From RUG11690 sp045616665 (GTDB lineage Bacteria; Bacteroidota; Bacteroidia; Bacteroidales; WCHB1-69): DNA of 64,000 bases. Below the pieces are notes generated by a model. That model was not told where the DNA came from. It was given only the letters and a program-made list of their open reading frames with translations, and made no database searches. Below are positions 36,169 through 44,171 of the stretch, one piece after another. Every line of letters starts with the position of its first letter. Position 1 is the first letter of the stretch. The position numbers and the translations under genes are program-made. Location: the NCBI GenBank assembly GCA_045616665.1, contig JAZLHE010000045.1:5297-69296 (forward strand), in the 5' to 3' direction.

Positions 36169-36981
36169 ATGATAGATAAAATAAAAGAAACAGTAGCTTT
36201 TCTGAAAAATAGTTTTACAGGTCATCCTCGTGTTGCCATCGTTTTGGGTTCGGGTTTGGGCGGCTTGGTTGATTGTTTGAAGATAGAGAAGGAAATCCCT
36301 TATTCGGAAATTCCCAATTTTCCTATTTCCACGGTGCGTGGCCATAAGGGTTCGTTGATCTATGGAACGTTGAATGGCGTGGAAGTGATTGTCCAAAACG
36401 GACGTTTTCATCACTATGAAGGTTATGATCTGAAAACGGTAACTTTTCCTATTCGCGTGTTTAAGGAATTCGGTGTTAACATTGTCATTTTGTCGAATGC
36501 GGCAGGGGGAATGAATCCGTCATTTAAGATTGGGGAAATGATGCTGATCCGTGACCATATCAATTTATTTGGCGACAATCCTTTGATTGGCAAGAATTAC
36601 GATGAGTGGGGACCGCGTTTCTTGGATATGAGTGAAGCTTATTCCAAAAGAATTAGAAATATTGCTTTTGAAACGGCCAAGAAGTTGAATATCCATATAC
36701 AGGAAGGAGTCTATGTCGGTGTGACAGGTCCTTGTTTTGAAACGCCTTCGGAATATAGAATGTACCACGCTATGGGTGGTGATGCGGTGGGTATGTCAAC
36801 GGTACCTGAAACCATCGTGGCCCGTCATTGTGGAATGGAAGTGCTTGCCTTGTCTATCATTACCGACTTGGGTATTGTGGGAGTTGTAGAGCGGGCTTCG
36901 CACGATGAGGTGCTGAAAGCCGCAGCAGCAGCAGGCCCTCACATGGTGCAGTTGGTTTATGAGATGATGCCTCAATTGTAA
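36169..36981 (+). CDS. Purine-nucleoside phosphorylase (trimeric PNP-I type)
   Basis: 270 aa. Motifs of the trimeric PNP/MTAP family: LGSGLGGL (Ser29, phosphate), GRFHHYEGYD (His81/82), LSNAAGGMNP, GPCFETPSEYRM (Glu191, base) and MSTVPE. Where mammalian PNP has Asn243 for 6-oxopurines, the aligned residue is Asp233 (SIITDLG), which could widen or shift base choice. It splits purine nucleosides with phosphate for salvage in the cytosol. The 3' end overlaps the convergent lipoprotein gene by 10 bases. Confidence 0.9.
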   Translation: MIDKIKETVAFLKNSFTGHPRVAIVLGSGLGGLVDCLKIEKEIPYSEIPNFPISTVRGHKGSLIYGTLNGVEVIVQNGRFHHYEGYDLKTVTFPIRVFKEFGVNIVILSNAAGGMNPSFKIGEMMLIRDHINLFGDNPLIGKNYDEWGPRFLDMSEAYSKRIRNIAFETAKKLNIHIQEGVYVGVTGPCFETPSEYRMYHAMGGDAVGMSTVPETIVARHCGMEVLALSIITDLGIVGVVERASHDEVLKAAAAAGPHMVQLVYEMMPQL

Positions 36982-37391
36982 ACCAGCAAGGCTACGCCAT
37001 CATATTTGCATTTGTAGTGTTTTAACGAAAGTGAGGTGGGACCCTCGACGGGACTGCCATCCAAGATGCTGAATTTTGCTCCGCAGTGGTCATCAACAAT
37101 GAGTAATCCGCCCGGATCAACCCAAAGCCAGGAATCTTTGTTTTCCCAATCGTAGGGACAGGCACGGTCGTAAGCGAAAAATGTCGTTTCATTCAAACGA
37201 TAGACAATGACTCCCGCGACGCCGCCCGTAAAATATTGATATCCGCCGTAATGATTTAGTTCAGAATAAGTTACGCTATTCGGATAAATGGTGAATTGTA
37301 AATCCACATTGGGAATGGTGCTATGCTCATATCTTCCGTTACACGAAGCAAGCAACAATCCAAGCAATAATAATCCTAATATTTTTTTCAT
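36972..37391 (-). CDS. Lipoprotein with Rieske-like domain lacking cluster-binding histidines
   Basis: 139 aa from ATG 37391 (MKKILGLLLLGLLLASCNGR), chosen over an upstream ATG because it gives a clean lipoprotein signal with lipobox LASC. The body resembles Rieske-fold proteins: FFAYDRACPYDW, then CGAKFSILDGSPVEGPTS and LKHYKCKYDG. Canonical clusters need CxH and CxxH; here they are CPY and CGAK, so the two His are gone and a 2Fe-2S cluster is unlikely. Probably an outer-membrane or periplasmic lipoprotein of unknown role. A -7 box lies 20 bases upstream. Confidence 0.72.
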   Translation of the reverse strand: MKKILGLLLLGLLLASCNGRYEHSTIPNVDLQFTIYPNSVTYSELNHYGGYQYFTGGVAGVIVYRLNETTFFAYDRACPYDWENKDSWLWVDPGGLLIVDDHCGAKFSILDGSPVEGPTSLSLKHYKCKYDGVALLVYN

Positions 37392-37410
37392 TTTAGTATA
37401 AATCTGAATG

Positions 37411-37418
37411 CAAAAGTA
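37411..37418 (-). promoter_or_regulatory. -7 box TACTTTTG for the Rieske-like lipoprotein
   Basis: The minus strand reads TACTTTTG, 19 bases before the ATG at 37391. Confidence 0.45.
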
Positions 37419-37447
37419 CAATTTTTTTCGCAATTCAAAAAAATTTG

Positions 37448-37455
37448 TATTTTTG
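37448..37455 (+). promoter_or_regulatory. -7 box TATTTTTG for sppA
   Basis: TATTTTTG on plus, 42 bases upstream of the sppA ATG, in a short divergent promoter region shared with the lipoprotein gene. Confidence 0.5.
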
Positions 37456-37497
37456 CAAATAATATACATTAGGGTAAAAATTTAAATTATTTTCAAT

Positions 37498-39321
37498 ATG
37501 GAACAAGAAACTGTTATCAAACCCAAGAAAAAAGAGACGAATGCACGAAAATTCTGGCGTATTGTTTTTGGCACAATGGTCGGTTTTATTTTTATGTCCA
37601 TTATTACTTCATTTTTGTCCTTATTGATGTTTGTCGCGATGATTGCGACAATGGGCAAGACCGAAACGGTAGTGATTCAGGACAATTCTATTTTGAAGTT
37701 GGATTTGCAGAAGCCGATTGTGGAACAGGCTGAGGATAATCCCTTTGATATGTTTGGCGATGAATTTTCCAAATATTATCAGTCAACGATAGGTTTGGAC
37801 GATGTGCTGGCCTGTATTCATTCGGCAGCCATCGACCCAAAAATTAAAGGCATTTACATTAGTTCTCCGGGAGTGGGGGCTTCTCCAGCCACGATGAAGG
37901 AAATTCGTGACGCATTGGTGGCATTCAAGAAATCAGGCAAATTTATTTACGCCTACGCCGATAATTATACGCAAGGCGGATATTATTTGTCTTCAGTGGC
38001 CGACAAGGTGACAATGAGCACCACGGGCATTATGCAGTTCAAGGGAATGGCTATGCAAGTGATGTTTTATAAAGGATTATTGGATAAATTGGACATTGAT
38101 GTTCAGGTTATCCGTCACGGAAAATTCAAGAGTGCCGTTGAACCTTATTTGATGGATAAGATGAGTGAGGCCAATCGCGAACAAATGACATTGTTGGCCA
38201 ATACATTATGGGAAACGATGGTGAAAGATATGGCTGCTTCAAGAAAAATTTCCAAGGAAGATTTGAATTTGGCTGCTGATGAACTGTTTTTTGGAACGGC
38301 CAGCAAAGCTTTGGAGAAAAAATTGATTGATAAAACTTGCTATAAATCAGATGTTACGGCAGATTTGATGAAGTTGGTGAGCGTTGCCGATGCTAAAGCG
38401 TTGCGCTTGGTAAATATTTCCGAGTACAGTAAGTGCTTGAAGAAGGAATCGTCTTCTTCAACTGATGAAATTGCTTTGATTTATGCCGCCGGACAAATTA
38501 TGGATGGTGAATCAGGCAAGGATATTATGGGTTCTGAAACGATGGTGAAACTGATTCGCGAAGCTTATCAGAATGAAAATGTGAAGGCCATTGTTTTGCG
38601 TGTCAATTCTCCCGGTGGCGACGGAACAGCTTCCGATATCATCTGGCACGAAATTGAACTGGCCAAGGCAGCGGGAAAAGTAGTTGTCACCTCAATGGGT
38701 GATTATGCCGCTTCAGGTGGTTATTATATTTCCTGCAATTCTGATTTTATTGTAGCTCAACCCAATACCTTAACCGGTTCCATTGGCGTTTTCGGGATGG
38801 CTCCATCTTTTGAAAAAGCCTTGAAAAACAAATTGGGTGTTACCATTGATGTGGTAAAAACCAATAAACACGCCGACGGGGCTTCCGGTTTCCGCGCTTT
38901 GGATGAAGAAGAATTGAATATTTGGCAAGGTTTTGTCGATGAGTTCTACGGCATTTTCACCAAGCGCGTGGCCGATGGACGTGGAATGACGCAGAGTGCG
39001 GTGGATTCAATAGGTCAAGGTCGTGTTTGGGCTGGTGCCGATGCGTTGAAAATTGGTTTGGTTGACCAATTGGGCAACATTGACGATGCCATTGCCAAGG
39101 CAGCCGAATTGGCCAAAATTAAAGATTATAAGGTCACCTATTATCCTGAAAAGAAAGATTTTTGGGCTAAATTGTTGGAAAAGGGCAGTAATGACAATAA
39201 GGTTCAAGCAGCCATAAGAAGTGAATTGGGAGATCAATATTATATTTATGAAGGTTTGAATCAAATCAAGAGAGCTACGGGAATTCAGGCGTTGATGCCT
39301 ATGCAAATACAGTTTGAATAA
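37498..39321 (+). CDS. sppA: Signal peptide peptidase SppA, 67K type
   Basis: 607 aa, the double-domain 67K form. One TM segment (about 22-50) anchors it in the inner membrane. Two S49 domains follow; the first supplies the general-base Lys170 (NYTQGGYYLSSVADKV) and the second the nucleophile Ser406 (GDYAASGGYYIS), as in E. coli SppA. It clears signal-peptide remnants after export. The stop codon overlaps the next gene's ATG by one base (TAATG), so the two are translationally coupled. Confidence 0.93.
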   Translation: MEQETVIKPKKKETNARKFWRIVFGTMVGFIFMSIITSFLSLLMFVAMIATMGKTETVVIQDNSILKLDLQKPIVEQAEDNPFDMFGDEFSKYYQSTIGLDDVLACIHSAAIDPKIKGIYISSPGVGASPATMKEIRDALVAFKKSGKFIYAYADNYTQGGYYLSSVADKVTMSTTGIMQFKGMAMQVMFYKGLLDKLDIDVQVIRHGKFKSAVEPYLMDKMSEANREQMTLLANTLWETMVKDMAASRKISKEDLNLAADELFFGTASKALEKKLIDKTCYKSDVTADLMKLVSVADAKALRLVNISEYSKCLKKESSSSTDEIALIYAAGQIMDGESGKDIMGSETMVKLIREAYQNENVKAIVLRVNSPGGDGTASDIIWHEIELAKAAGKVVVTSMGDYAASGGYYISCNSDFIVAQPNTLTGSIGVFGMAPSFEKALKNKLGVTIDVVKTNKHADGASGFRALDEEELNIWQGFVDEFYGIFTKRVADGRGMTQSAVDSIGQGRVWAGADALKIGLVDQLGNIDDAIAKAAELAKIKDYKVTYYPEKKDFWAKLLEKGSNDNKVQAAIRSELGDQYYIYEGLNQIKRATGIQALMPMQIQFE

Positions 39322-40145
39322 TGAATGCTGCGTTTTTATCGGATGCCTTTCATATTTACCTTTGGGTAATGATAGGTTTGGCGGTGGTTGTTTTTATCGC
39401 CCTGCAATTTTTTAATGCCGGTTATGGTATGATGTATGCAAAAAATACCAAAAATACCGTAAAGTTAGGCCCACCGATCAATAACAAAGTCGCCTGGTTC
39501 TTTATGGAAGTACCCGTTTTTTTGGTGATGATAGTCCTTTGGCTGTGTTCGCCTCACAAATTTGAAACGGTGCCTTTTATATTTTTCCTGATTTTTGAAC
39601 TGCATTATTTTCAGCGTTCATTAATTTTCCCCTGGCTGATGAAAGGAAAAAGCAAAATGCCCATCAGCATTATGATTATGGGCATCTGTTTTAATATTTT
39701 GAATGCGTTGATGCAGGGTTATTGGATTTTCTACGAATCGTTTTATGAAAACTATGCCGTGGGAGGTTTGCATTATACCGATCTGGCTTGGTTGTATTCT
39801 CCACAATTCATCATTGGAACGATTATCTTCTTCATAGGATTTGTCATCAATCTTCAGTCTGATTATATCATTCGTCATTTGAGGAAGGATGATAATGATA
39901 CCAAGCATTATCTTCCGAAGGGTGGAATGTTCAAATACGTTACATCGGCCAATTATTTGGGCGAGTTGACCGAATGGTTGGGCTTTGCCATTCTGACCTG
40001 GTCGCTGGCGGGTTTGGTGTTCTTTATCTGGACATTTGCCAATCTGGTGCCTCGTACGAAAACCATTTATAAGCATTATCAGGAAGAATTTGCAGAAGAA
40101 ATGCAAGAAAGAAAGCTGAAAAAGGTATTTCCGTTTGTGTATTAG
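39321..40145 (+). CDS. Steroid 5-alpha-reductase-family membrane protein
   Basis: 274 aa, about six TM helices. The C-terminal half carries the 3-oxo-5-alpha-steroid 4-dehydrogenase signature: NLQSDYIIRHLRK, LPKGGMFKYVTSANYLGEL and EWLGFAILTWSLAG, ending KKVFPFVY. Homologues reduce the delta-4 double bond of 3-oxo steroids with NADPH; in gut Bacteroidota related genes act on bile-acid or steroid intermediates, but the native substrate may be another isoprenoid or lipid. Coupled to sppA by a one-base stop/start overlap, an unexplained pairing. Confidence 0.85.
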   Translation: MNAAFLSDAFHIYLWVMIGLAVVVFIALQFFNAGYGMMYAKNTKNTVKLGPPINNKVAWFFMEVPVFLVMIVLWLCSPHKFETVPFIFFLIFELHYFQRSLIFPWLMKGKSKMPISIMIMGICFNILNALMQGYWIFYESFYENYAVGGLHYTDLAWLYSPQFIIGTIIFFIGFVINLQSDYIIRHLRKDDNDTKHYLPKGGMFKYVTSANYLGELTEWLGFAILTWSLAGLVFFIWTFANLVPRTKTIYKHYQEEFAEEMQERKLKKVFPFVY

Positions 40146-40181
40146 TATAATCTACCATAATTTCTAAATCTTCTCGTTAAA

Positions 40182-41210
40182 ATGGATGATATTCGATATG
40201 TTTCTTTCGAGGAATTGCAGCAATTTGTTGTGTCGGCGGGCGAAAAACCATTTCGCGCCAAACAAATTAACGAATGGCTCTGGAAGAAAGGCGTGGGTTC
40301 GTTTGACGAAATGACCAATGTCTCTCAGACACTTAGAGAAAAGTTGTCTAGTAGCTTTTCTTTTCGACGTGCTGCCATCGAGGTGGAAGCAAAAAGTAGC
40401 GATACAACGGTAAAGTTCGGTTTCCGTTTGTTTGATGGAAAAATGATAGAAGGCGTGCTGATACCGGCTGGTGACAGAGTGACGGCTTGCGTCTCTACGC
40501 AGGTGGGGTGTGCTATGCACTGCGCGTTTTGCGCCACCGGGCAGATGGGCTTTATCCGTAATCTTCATTTCTCGGAAATTTTTGACCAGTTTATCTTAAT
40601 GAATGCCAAGGCGCAGGAATATTATGGGCATCCTATTTCCAATATCGTCTATATGGGAATGGGCGAGCCGTTGCTTAATTTTATGAACGTGATGAGGTCC
40701 ATAGAGTTGCTGACATCCAAGGACGGTCAGGGATTGTCTCCGCAGCGAATTACCTTGTCCACGGCTGGAATCACAGAGGGTATCCGTAAATTGGCGGATA
40801 TGGATTTCAAACCCGGACTGGCGGTGTCGCTGCATAGTGCTGACCCGAAAAAACGTATCCACCTGATGCCCGTGACGGAGCATAATCCTTTGGATGAACT
40901 GCAGTCGGCTTTGAAATATTATCATCAGAAAACAGGTGAGCGGGTTACATTTGAATATCTCCTTTTGAATGGCATCAACGACAGCCAGCGAGATGCGGAG
41001 GTGTTGGCAGCTTATTGTCGCGCCTTCCCCGTGAAAATCAATCTGATAGAATTTAACGCGACCGATTCGCCATTCCAAAAAAGTGACCCCGAAAACGTAC
41101 GGCGTTTCATTCAGTTCTTAGAGTCGCGAAATATGGTGGTCAATCTTCGACACAGTAGAGGCAAAGATATTGACGCGGCTTGTGGTCAGTTGATTAAAAA
41201 AAATATGTAA
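40182..41210 (+). CDS. rlmN: Dual-specificity RNA methyltransferase RlmN
   Basis: 342 aa. Radical SAM cluster motif CAMHCAFC (C110, C114, C117) after TACVSTQVG; GMGEPLLN; ITLSTAGI; SLHSADPKKR. The catalytic C-terminal Cys334 lies in IDAACGQL. It methylates C2 of A2503 in 23S rRNA (and A37 in some tRNAs) through a Cys-linked intermediate. Its TAA stop is the first three bases of the metG -7 box. Confidence 0.95.
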   Translation: MDDIRYVSFEELQQFVVSAGEKPFRAKQINEWLWKKGVGSFDEMTNVSQTLREKLSSSFSFRRAAIEVEAKSSDTTVKFGFRLFDGKMIEGVLIPAGDRVTACVSTQVGCAMHCAFCATGQMGFIRNLHFSEIFDQFILMNAKAQEYYGHPISNIVYMGMGEPLLNFMNVMRSIELLTSKDGQGLSPQRITLSTAGITEGIRKLADMDFKPGLAVSLHSADPKKRIHLMPVTEHNPLDELQSALKYYHQKTGERVTFEYLLLNGINDSQRDAEVLAAYCRAFPVKINLIEFNATDSPFQKSDPENVRRFIQFLESRNMVVNLRHSRGKDIDAACGQLIKKNM

Positions 41211-41215
41211 TTTTG
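41208..41215 (+). promoter_or_regulatory. -7 box TAATTTTG for metG, overlapping the rlmN stop
   Basis: TAATTTTG begins at the rlmN TAA stop and ends 24 bases before the metG ATG. TTG at 41190-41192 is a weak -33 candidate at short spacing. Confidence 0.5.
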
Positions 41216-41239
41216 CATTCTGATTAAAAATATATAATA

Positions 41240-43291
41240 ATGGATTCAAATAAGAAAAGATACACAATTACTTCAGCCCTTCCTTATACTAACGGTCCTG
41301 TTCATATTGGACATTTGGCAGGTGTTTATGTGCCGGCCGATATTTATGCGCGTTATCTGCGCTCAAACGGCAAGGAAGTGTTGTTTATTGGAGGTTCTGA
41401 CGAGCACGGCGTGCCTATTACCCTGAAGGCGAAGAAGGAAAATACTACTCCTCAGGCCATCGTGGATCGTTATCATAATATTATCAAGAAGTCTTTTGAA
41501 GAATTAGGCATTTCTTTTGATATTTATTCCAGAACATCTGGTGCGGAACATCATAAGACGGCTTCCGAATACTTCACAAAATTATACAATAGTGGCAAAC
41601 TAATCGAACAGACCAGCCAGCAATATTATGATGAAAGCGCACAGCAGTTCCTGGCAGACCGATATATTACGGGAACCTGTCCCCATTGCGGTAACGAAAA
41701 GGCCTACGGTGACCAATGCGAGGCGTGCGGTACCAGTTTGAATGCTACTGATTTGATTGACCCTAAGTCCGTATTGAGTGGCAACGCCCCTGTTATGAAG
41801 GAAACCAAACATTGGTATTTGCCTTTGAACGAATACGAACCCTGGCTGAAAGAATGGATTCTTCAAGGACATAAAGAAGATTGGAAAAGCAATGTTTACG
41901 GACAATGCAAATCTTGGATTGAGCAAGGTCTGCAGCCGCGTGCCGTCACCCGTGACTTGGACTGGGGTGTGAAGGTGCCGTTGTCTGAGGCCGATGGAAA
42001 AGTGCTTTACGTTTGGTTCGATGCCCCTATCGGCTATATTTCCTTTACGAAAGAATGGGCGGCCGCTCATAATGAAGACTGGGAAAAGTGGTGGAAAGAC
42101 AAGGATACGCAATTGGTGCATTTTATCGGCAAGGACAATATCGTTTTCCATTGCATTATCTTCCCATGTATGTTGAAAGCAGACGGAAGTTATATTCTTC
42201 CCGATAATGTTCCGGCCAATGAATTTTTGAATTTGGAAGGAGATAAAATCTCAACATCCAAGAATTGGGCCGTGTGGTTGCACGAGTATCTTGAAGATTT
42301 TCCTGGAAAGCAGGATGTTTTGCGCTATACGCTGACTTCCATTGCTCCTGAAACGAAGGATGCCGACTTTACCTGGGCAGATTTTCAGGCAAAAAATAAT
42401 AATGAGTTATTGGCTATTTTCGGAAATTTGGTCAATAGAACCGTTGTTTTGACGCATAAATATTACAATGGCGTTATTCCGGAAATGGGTACTGTAACAG
42501 ATTATGAAAAGGAAGTGATTGAAAAGATGAAGGAATTTCCGGCATTGATTGGAAATTCTATCGAAAAATACCGTTTCCGTGAGGCACAGGCCGAATTGAT
42601 GAATTTGGCTCGTTTGGGAAATAAGTACTTGACGGATATGGAACCTTGGAAAAAACAGAAGGAAGATCCTGAAAGCGTGAAGACGGTGATGCATTTGTCA
42701 CTGCAGATTTGTGCCAATTTATCCGTTTTATGTGAACCGTTCCTTCCCTTCACGGCTCAGAAATTGCAGCAGATGTTGAATATCAATGTTCACGATTGGA
42801 ATAAAGGAGGTGCTTGTGATTTGTTGAAGGCCGGCGATAAAATCAATCCTGCAGAATATCTCTTTGTCAAGATTGAGGATGAAGCCGTTGCTGCCCAAGT
42901 GAAGAAGTTGGAAGATGCCAAGAAGGCGAATATGATGAATAATGCTCCTGCCAAAGAAGCCAAAGCAGACATTACTTATGATGATTTTCAAAAGATGGAT
43001 TTGAGAATCTGTACGGTGTTGGCTGCGGAAAAAGTGGCAAAGACCAAGAAATTATTGAAACTCAAAGTAAATACCGGGGTTGATGAAAGAGAAATAGTTT
43101 CTGGCATTGCGGAATATTATGAGCCAGAATCATTGGTAGGAAAGCAGGTTCTGATGCTGATCAACCTGGCACCGAAGGAGATAAAGGGCGTTGCGTCGCA
43201 CGGAATGGTTCTGATGGCGGAGAATGCCAATGGGGAATTGTCGCTGATACAGCCTGCCAAAGATTTAAAAGCAGGAAGCACTGTTCAATAG
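41240..43291 (+). CDS. metG: Methionyl-tRNA synthetase
   Basis: 683 aa. Class I signature HIGH in NGPVHIGHLAGVY, KMSKS loop as DKISTSKNWAVW, and an intact zinc knuckle (CPHCGNEKAYGDQCEACG). The C-terminal ~110 residues (from about 570) are an EMAP/Arc1p-like tRNA-binding and dimerisation domain (DLRICTVLAAEKV; GIAEYYEPESLVGKQV), after an Ala/Lys-rich linker. Charges both initiator and elongator tRNA-Met. Followed 14 bases later by the tRNA-Leu promoter. Confidence 0.96.
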   Translation: MDSNKKRYTITSALPYTNGPVHIGHLAGVYVPADIYARYLRSNGKEVLFIGGSDEHGVPITLKAKKENTTPQAIVDRYHNIIKKSFEELGISFDIYSRTSGAEHHKTASEYFTKLYNSGKLIEQTSQQYYDESAQQFLADRYITGTCPHCGNEKAYGDQCEACGTSLNATDLIDPKSVLSGNAPVMKETKHWYLPLNEYEPWLKEWILQGHKEDWKSNVYGQCKSWIEQGLQPRAVTRDLDWGVKVPLSEADGKVLYVWFDAPIGYISFTKEWAAAHNEDWEKWWKDKDTQLVHFIGKDNIVFHCIIFPCMLKADGSYILPDNVPANEFLNLEGDKISTSKNWAVWLHEYLEDFPGKQDVLRYTLTSIAPETKDADFTWADFQAKNNNELLAIFGNLVNRTVVLTHKYYNGVIPEMGTVTDYEKEVIEKMKEFPALIGNSIEKYRFREAQAELMNLARLGNKYLTDMEPWKKQKEDPESVKTVMHLSLQICANLSVLCEPFLPFTAQKLQQMLNINVHDWNKGGACDLLKAGDKINPAEYLFVKIEDEAVAAQVKKLEDAKKANMMNNAPAKEAKADITYDDFQKMDLRICTVLAAEKVAKTKKLLKLKVNTGVDEREIVSGIAEYYEPESLVGKQVLMLINLAPKEIKGVASHGMVLMAENANGELSLIQPAKDLKAGSTVQ

Positions 43292-43305
43292 AATGATTTT
43301 TTTTG

Positions 43306-43313
43306 TATTTTTG
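43306..43313 (+). promoter_or_regulatory. -7 box TATTTTTG for tRNA-Leu
   Basis: TATTTTTG, 16 bases before the 5' end of tRNA-Leu. A TTC at about 43283 is only a weak -33 candidate. Confidence 0.55.
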
Positions 43314-43329
43314 CAGTCGCAAAATGAAA

Positions 43330-43411
43330 GCGGATGTGGCGTAATTGGTAGCCGCGCTAGACTTAGGATCTAGTGGTGTGAGCCGTGGGGGTTCGAGTCC
43401 CCCCATCCGCA
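43330..43411 (+). tRNA. tRNA-Leu (UAG)
   Basis: 82 bases. Acceptor stem GCGGATG with CATCCGC; D-arm GGC...GCC region with TTGGTAG loop; anticodon stem CTAGA/TCTAG around loop CTTAGGA, giving anticodon UAG (reads CUA/CUG); long variable arm (TGGTGTGAGCC) as in type II tRNAs; T-arm GGGGGTTCGAGTCCCCC. Discriminator base A. CCA is not encoded (next bases CAA), so it must be added by the CCA enzyme. Confidence 0.93.
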
Positions 43412-43423
43412 CAAGGCGACAGA

Positions 43424-43448
43424 CGAGGGCTCAGGGCTCTCGTTTTTT
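43424..43448 (+). terminator. Rho-independent terminator after tRNA-Leu
   Basis: Seven-pair stem (CGAGGGC with GCTCTCG, one G-T) around TCAGG, followed by six T. It begins 12 bases after the tRNA. Confidence 0.85.
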
Positions 43449-43478
43449 GTTCAATATCTGATATAAAAACCATCTTCA

Positions 43479-44171
43479 ATGAATATTGCAGTGATTTTGG
43501 CAGCAGGAAGCGGAAAACGGCTTGGCGGAGAACTCCCCAAGCAGTTTGTGACCGTAGGTCATCGTATGGTCATCGAGTTTTCTATTGCACAGTTTCAGCA
43601 ACATCCTGATATTGATGAAATTGCGGTGGTAACTTCAGCCGATTTTATCAATGTTGTCAATGATATCAAAGCCAATCCCACCTATTCCAAATTGAAGACC
43701 GTGTTGTTGGGCGGAGCTGAGCGTTATCAGTCTTCTTTGGCGGCAATCCGTCATTATGCTGACCAGCCGGATGCCATCCTGTTGATTCACGATGCGGCAC
43801 GACCGTTGGTTTCTCATCAGCTTATCAGTGATGTGTTGGCGGTAATGAAAACGCATAATGCAGCGGTCGTGGCTATTCCTGCTACCGATACCGTTTTGTA
43901 TTCAAAAGATAATCAGTGCGTTACAGAAATACCTCCCCGTTCTCAAATGTATTATGCGCAAACACCTCAGGCTTTTCGTCAGCAAACCATACAGCAGGCT
44001 TTTGAAACAGGTTTGCGGGATGCAGGGTTCAATCCGACTGACGATAGTGGCGTGGTACTCAAGTATTTGCCGAATGAACCCATCGCTATTGTGAAAGGAG
44101 AATCAATCAATAAAAAAATTACATATCAAGACGACTTGTCGTGGTTTATTTCACAAATTAAAAATAATTGA
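43479..44171 (+). CDS. ispD: 2-C-methyl-D-erythritol 4-phosphate cytidylyltransferase
   Basis: 230 aa. Nucleotidyltransferase fold: LAAGSGKRLGGELPKQF (CTP-binding glycine loop), IHDAARPLVS, and TPQAFR then DDSGVV near the end, as in IspD. It makes CDP-methylerythritol in the MEP isoprenoid route, feeding undecaprenyl phosphate and quinones. A TarI-like role (CDP-ribitol) has similar sequence and cannot be fully excluded, but there is no teichoic-acid context. Its stop TGA overlaps the wecB ATG by one base. Confidence 0.88.
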   Translation: MNIAVILAAGSGKRLGGELPKQFVTVGHRMVIEFSIAQFQQHPDIDEIAVVTSADFINVVNDIKANPTYSKLKTVLLGGAERYQSSLAAIRHYADQPDAILLIHDAARPLVSHQLISDVLAVMKTHNAAVVAIPATDTVLYSKDNQCVTEIPPRSQMYYAQTPQAFRQQTIQQAFETGLRDAGFNPTDDSGVVLKYLPNEPIAIVKGESINKKITYQDDLSWFISQIKNN

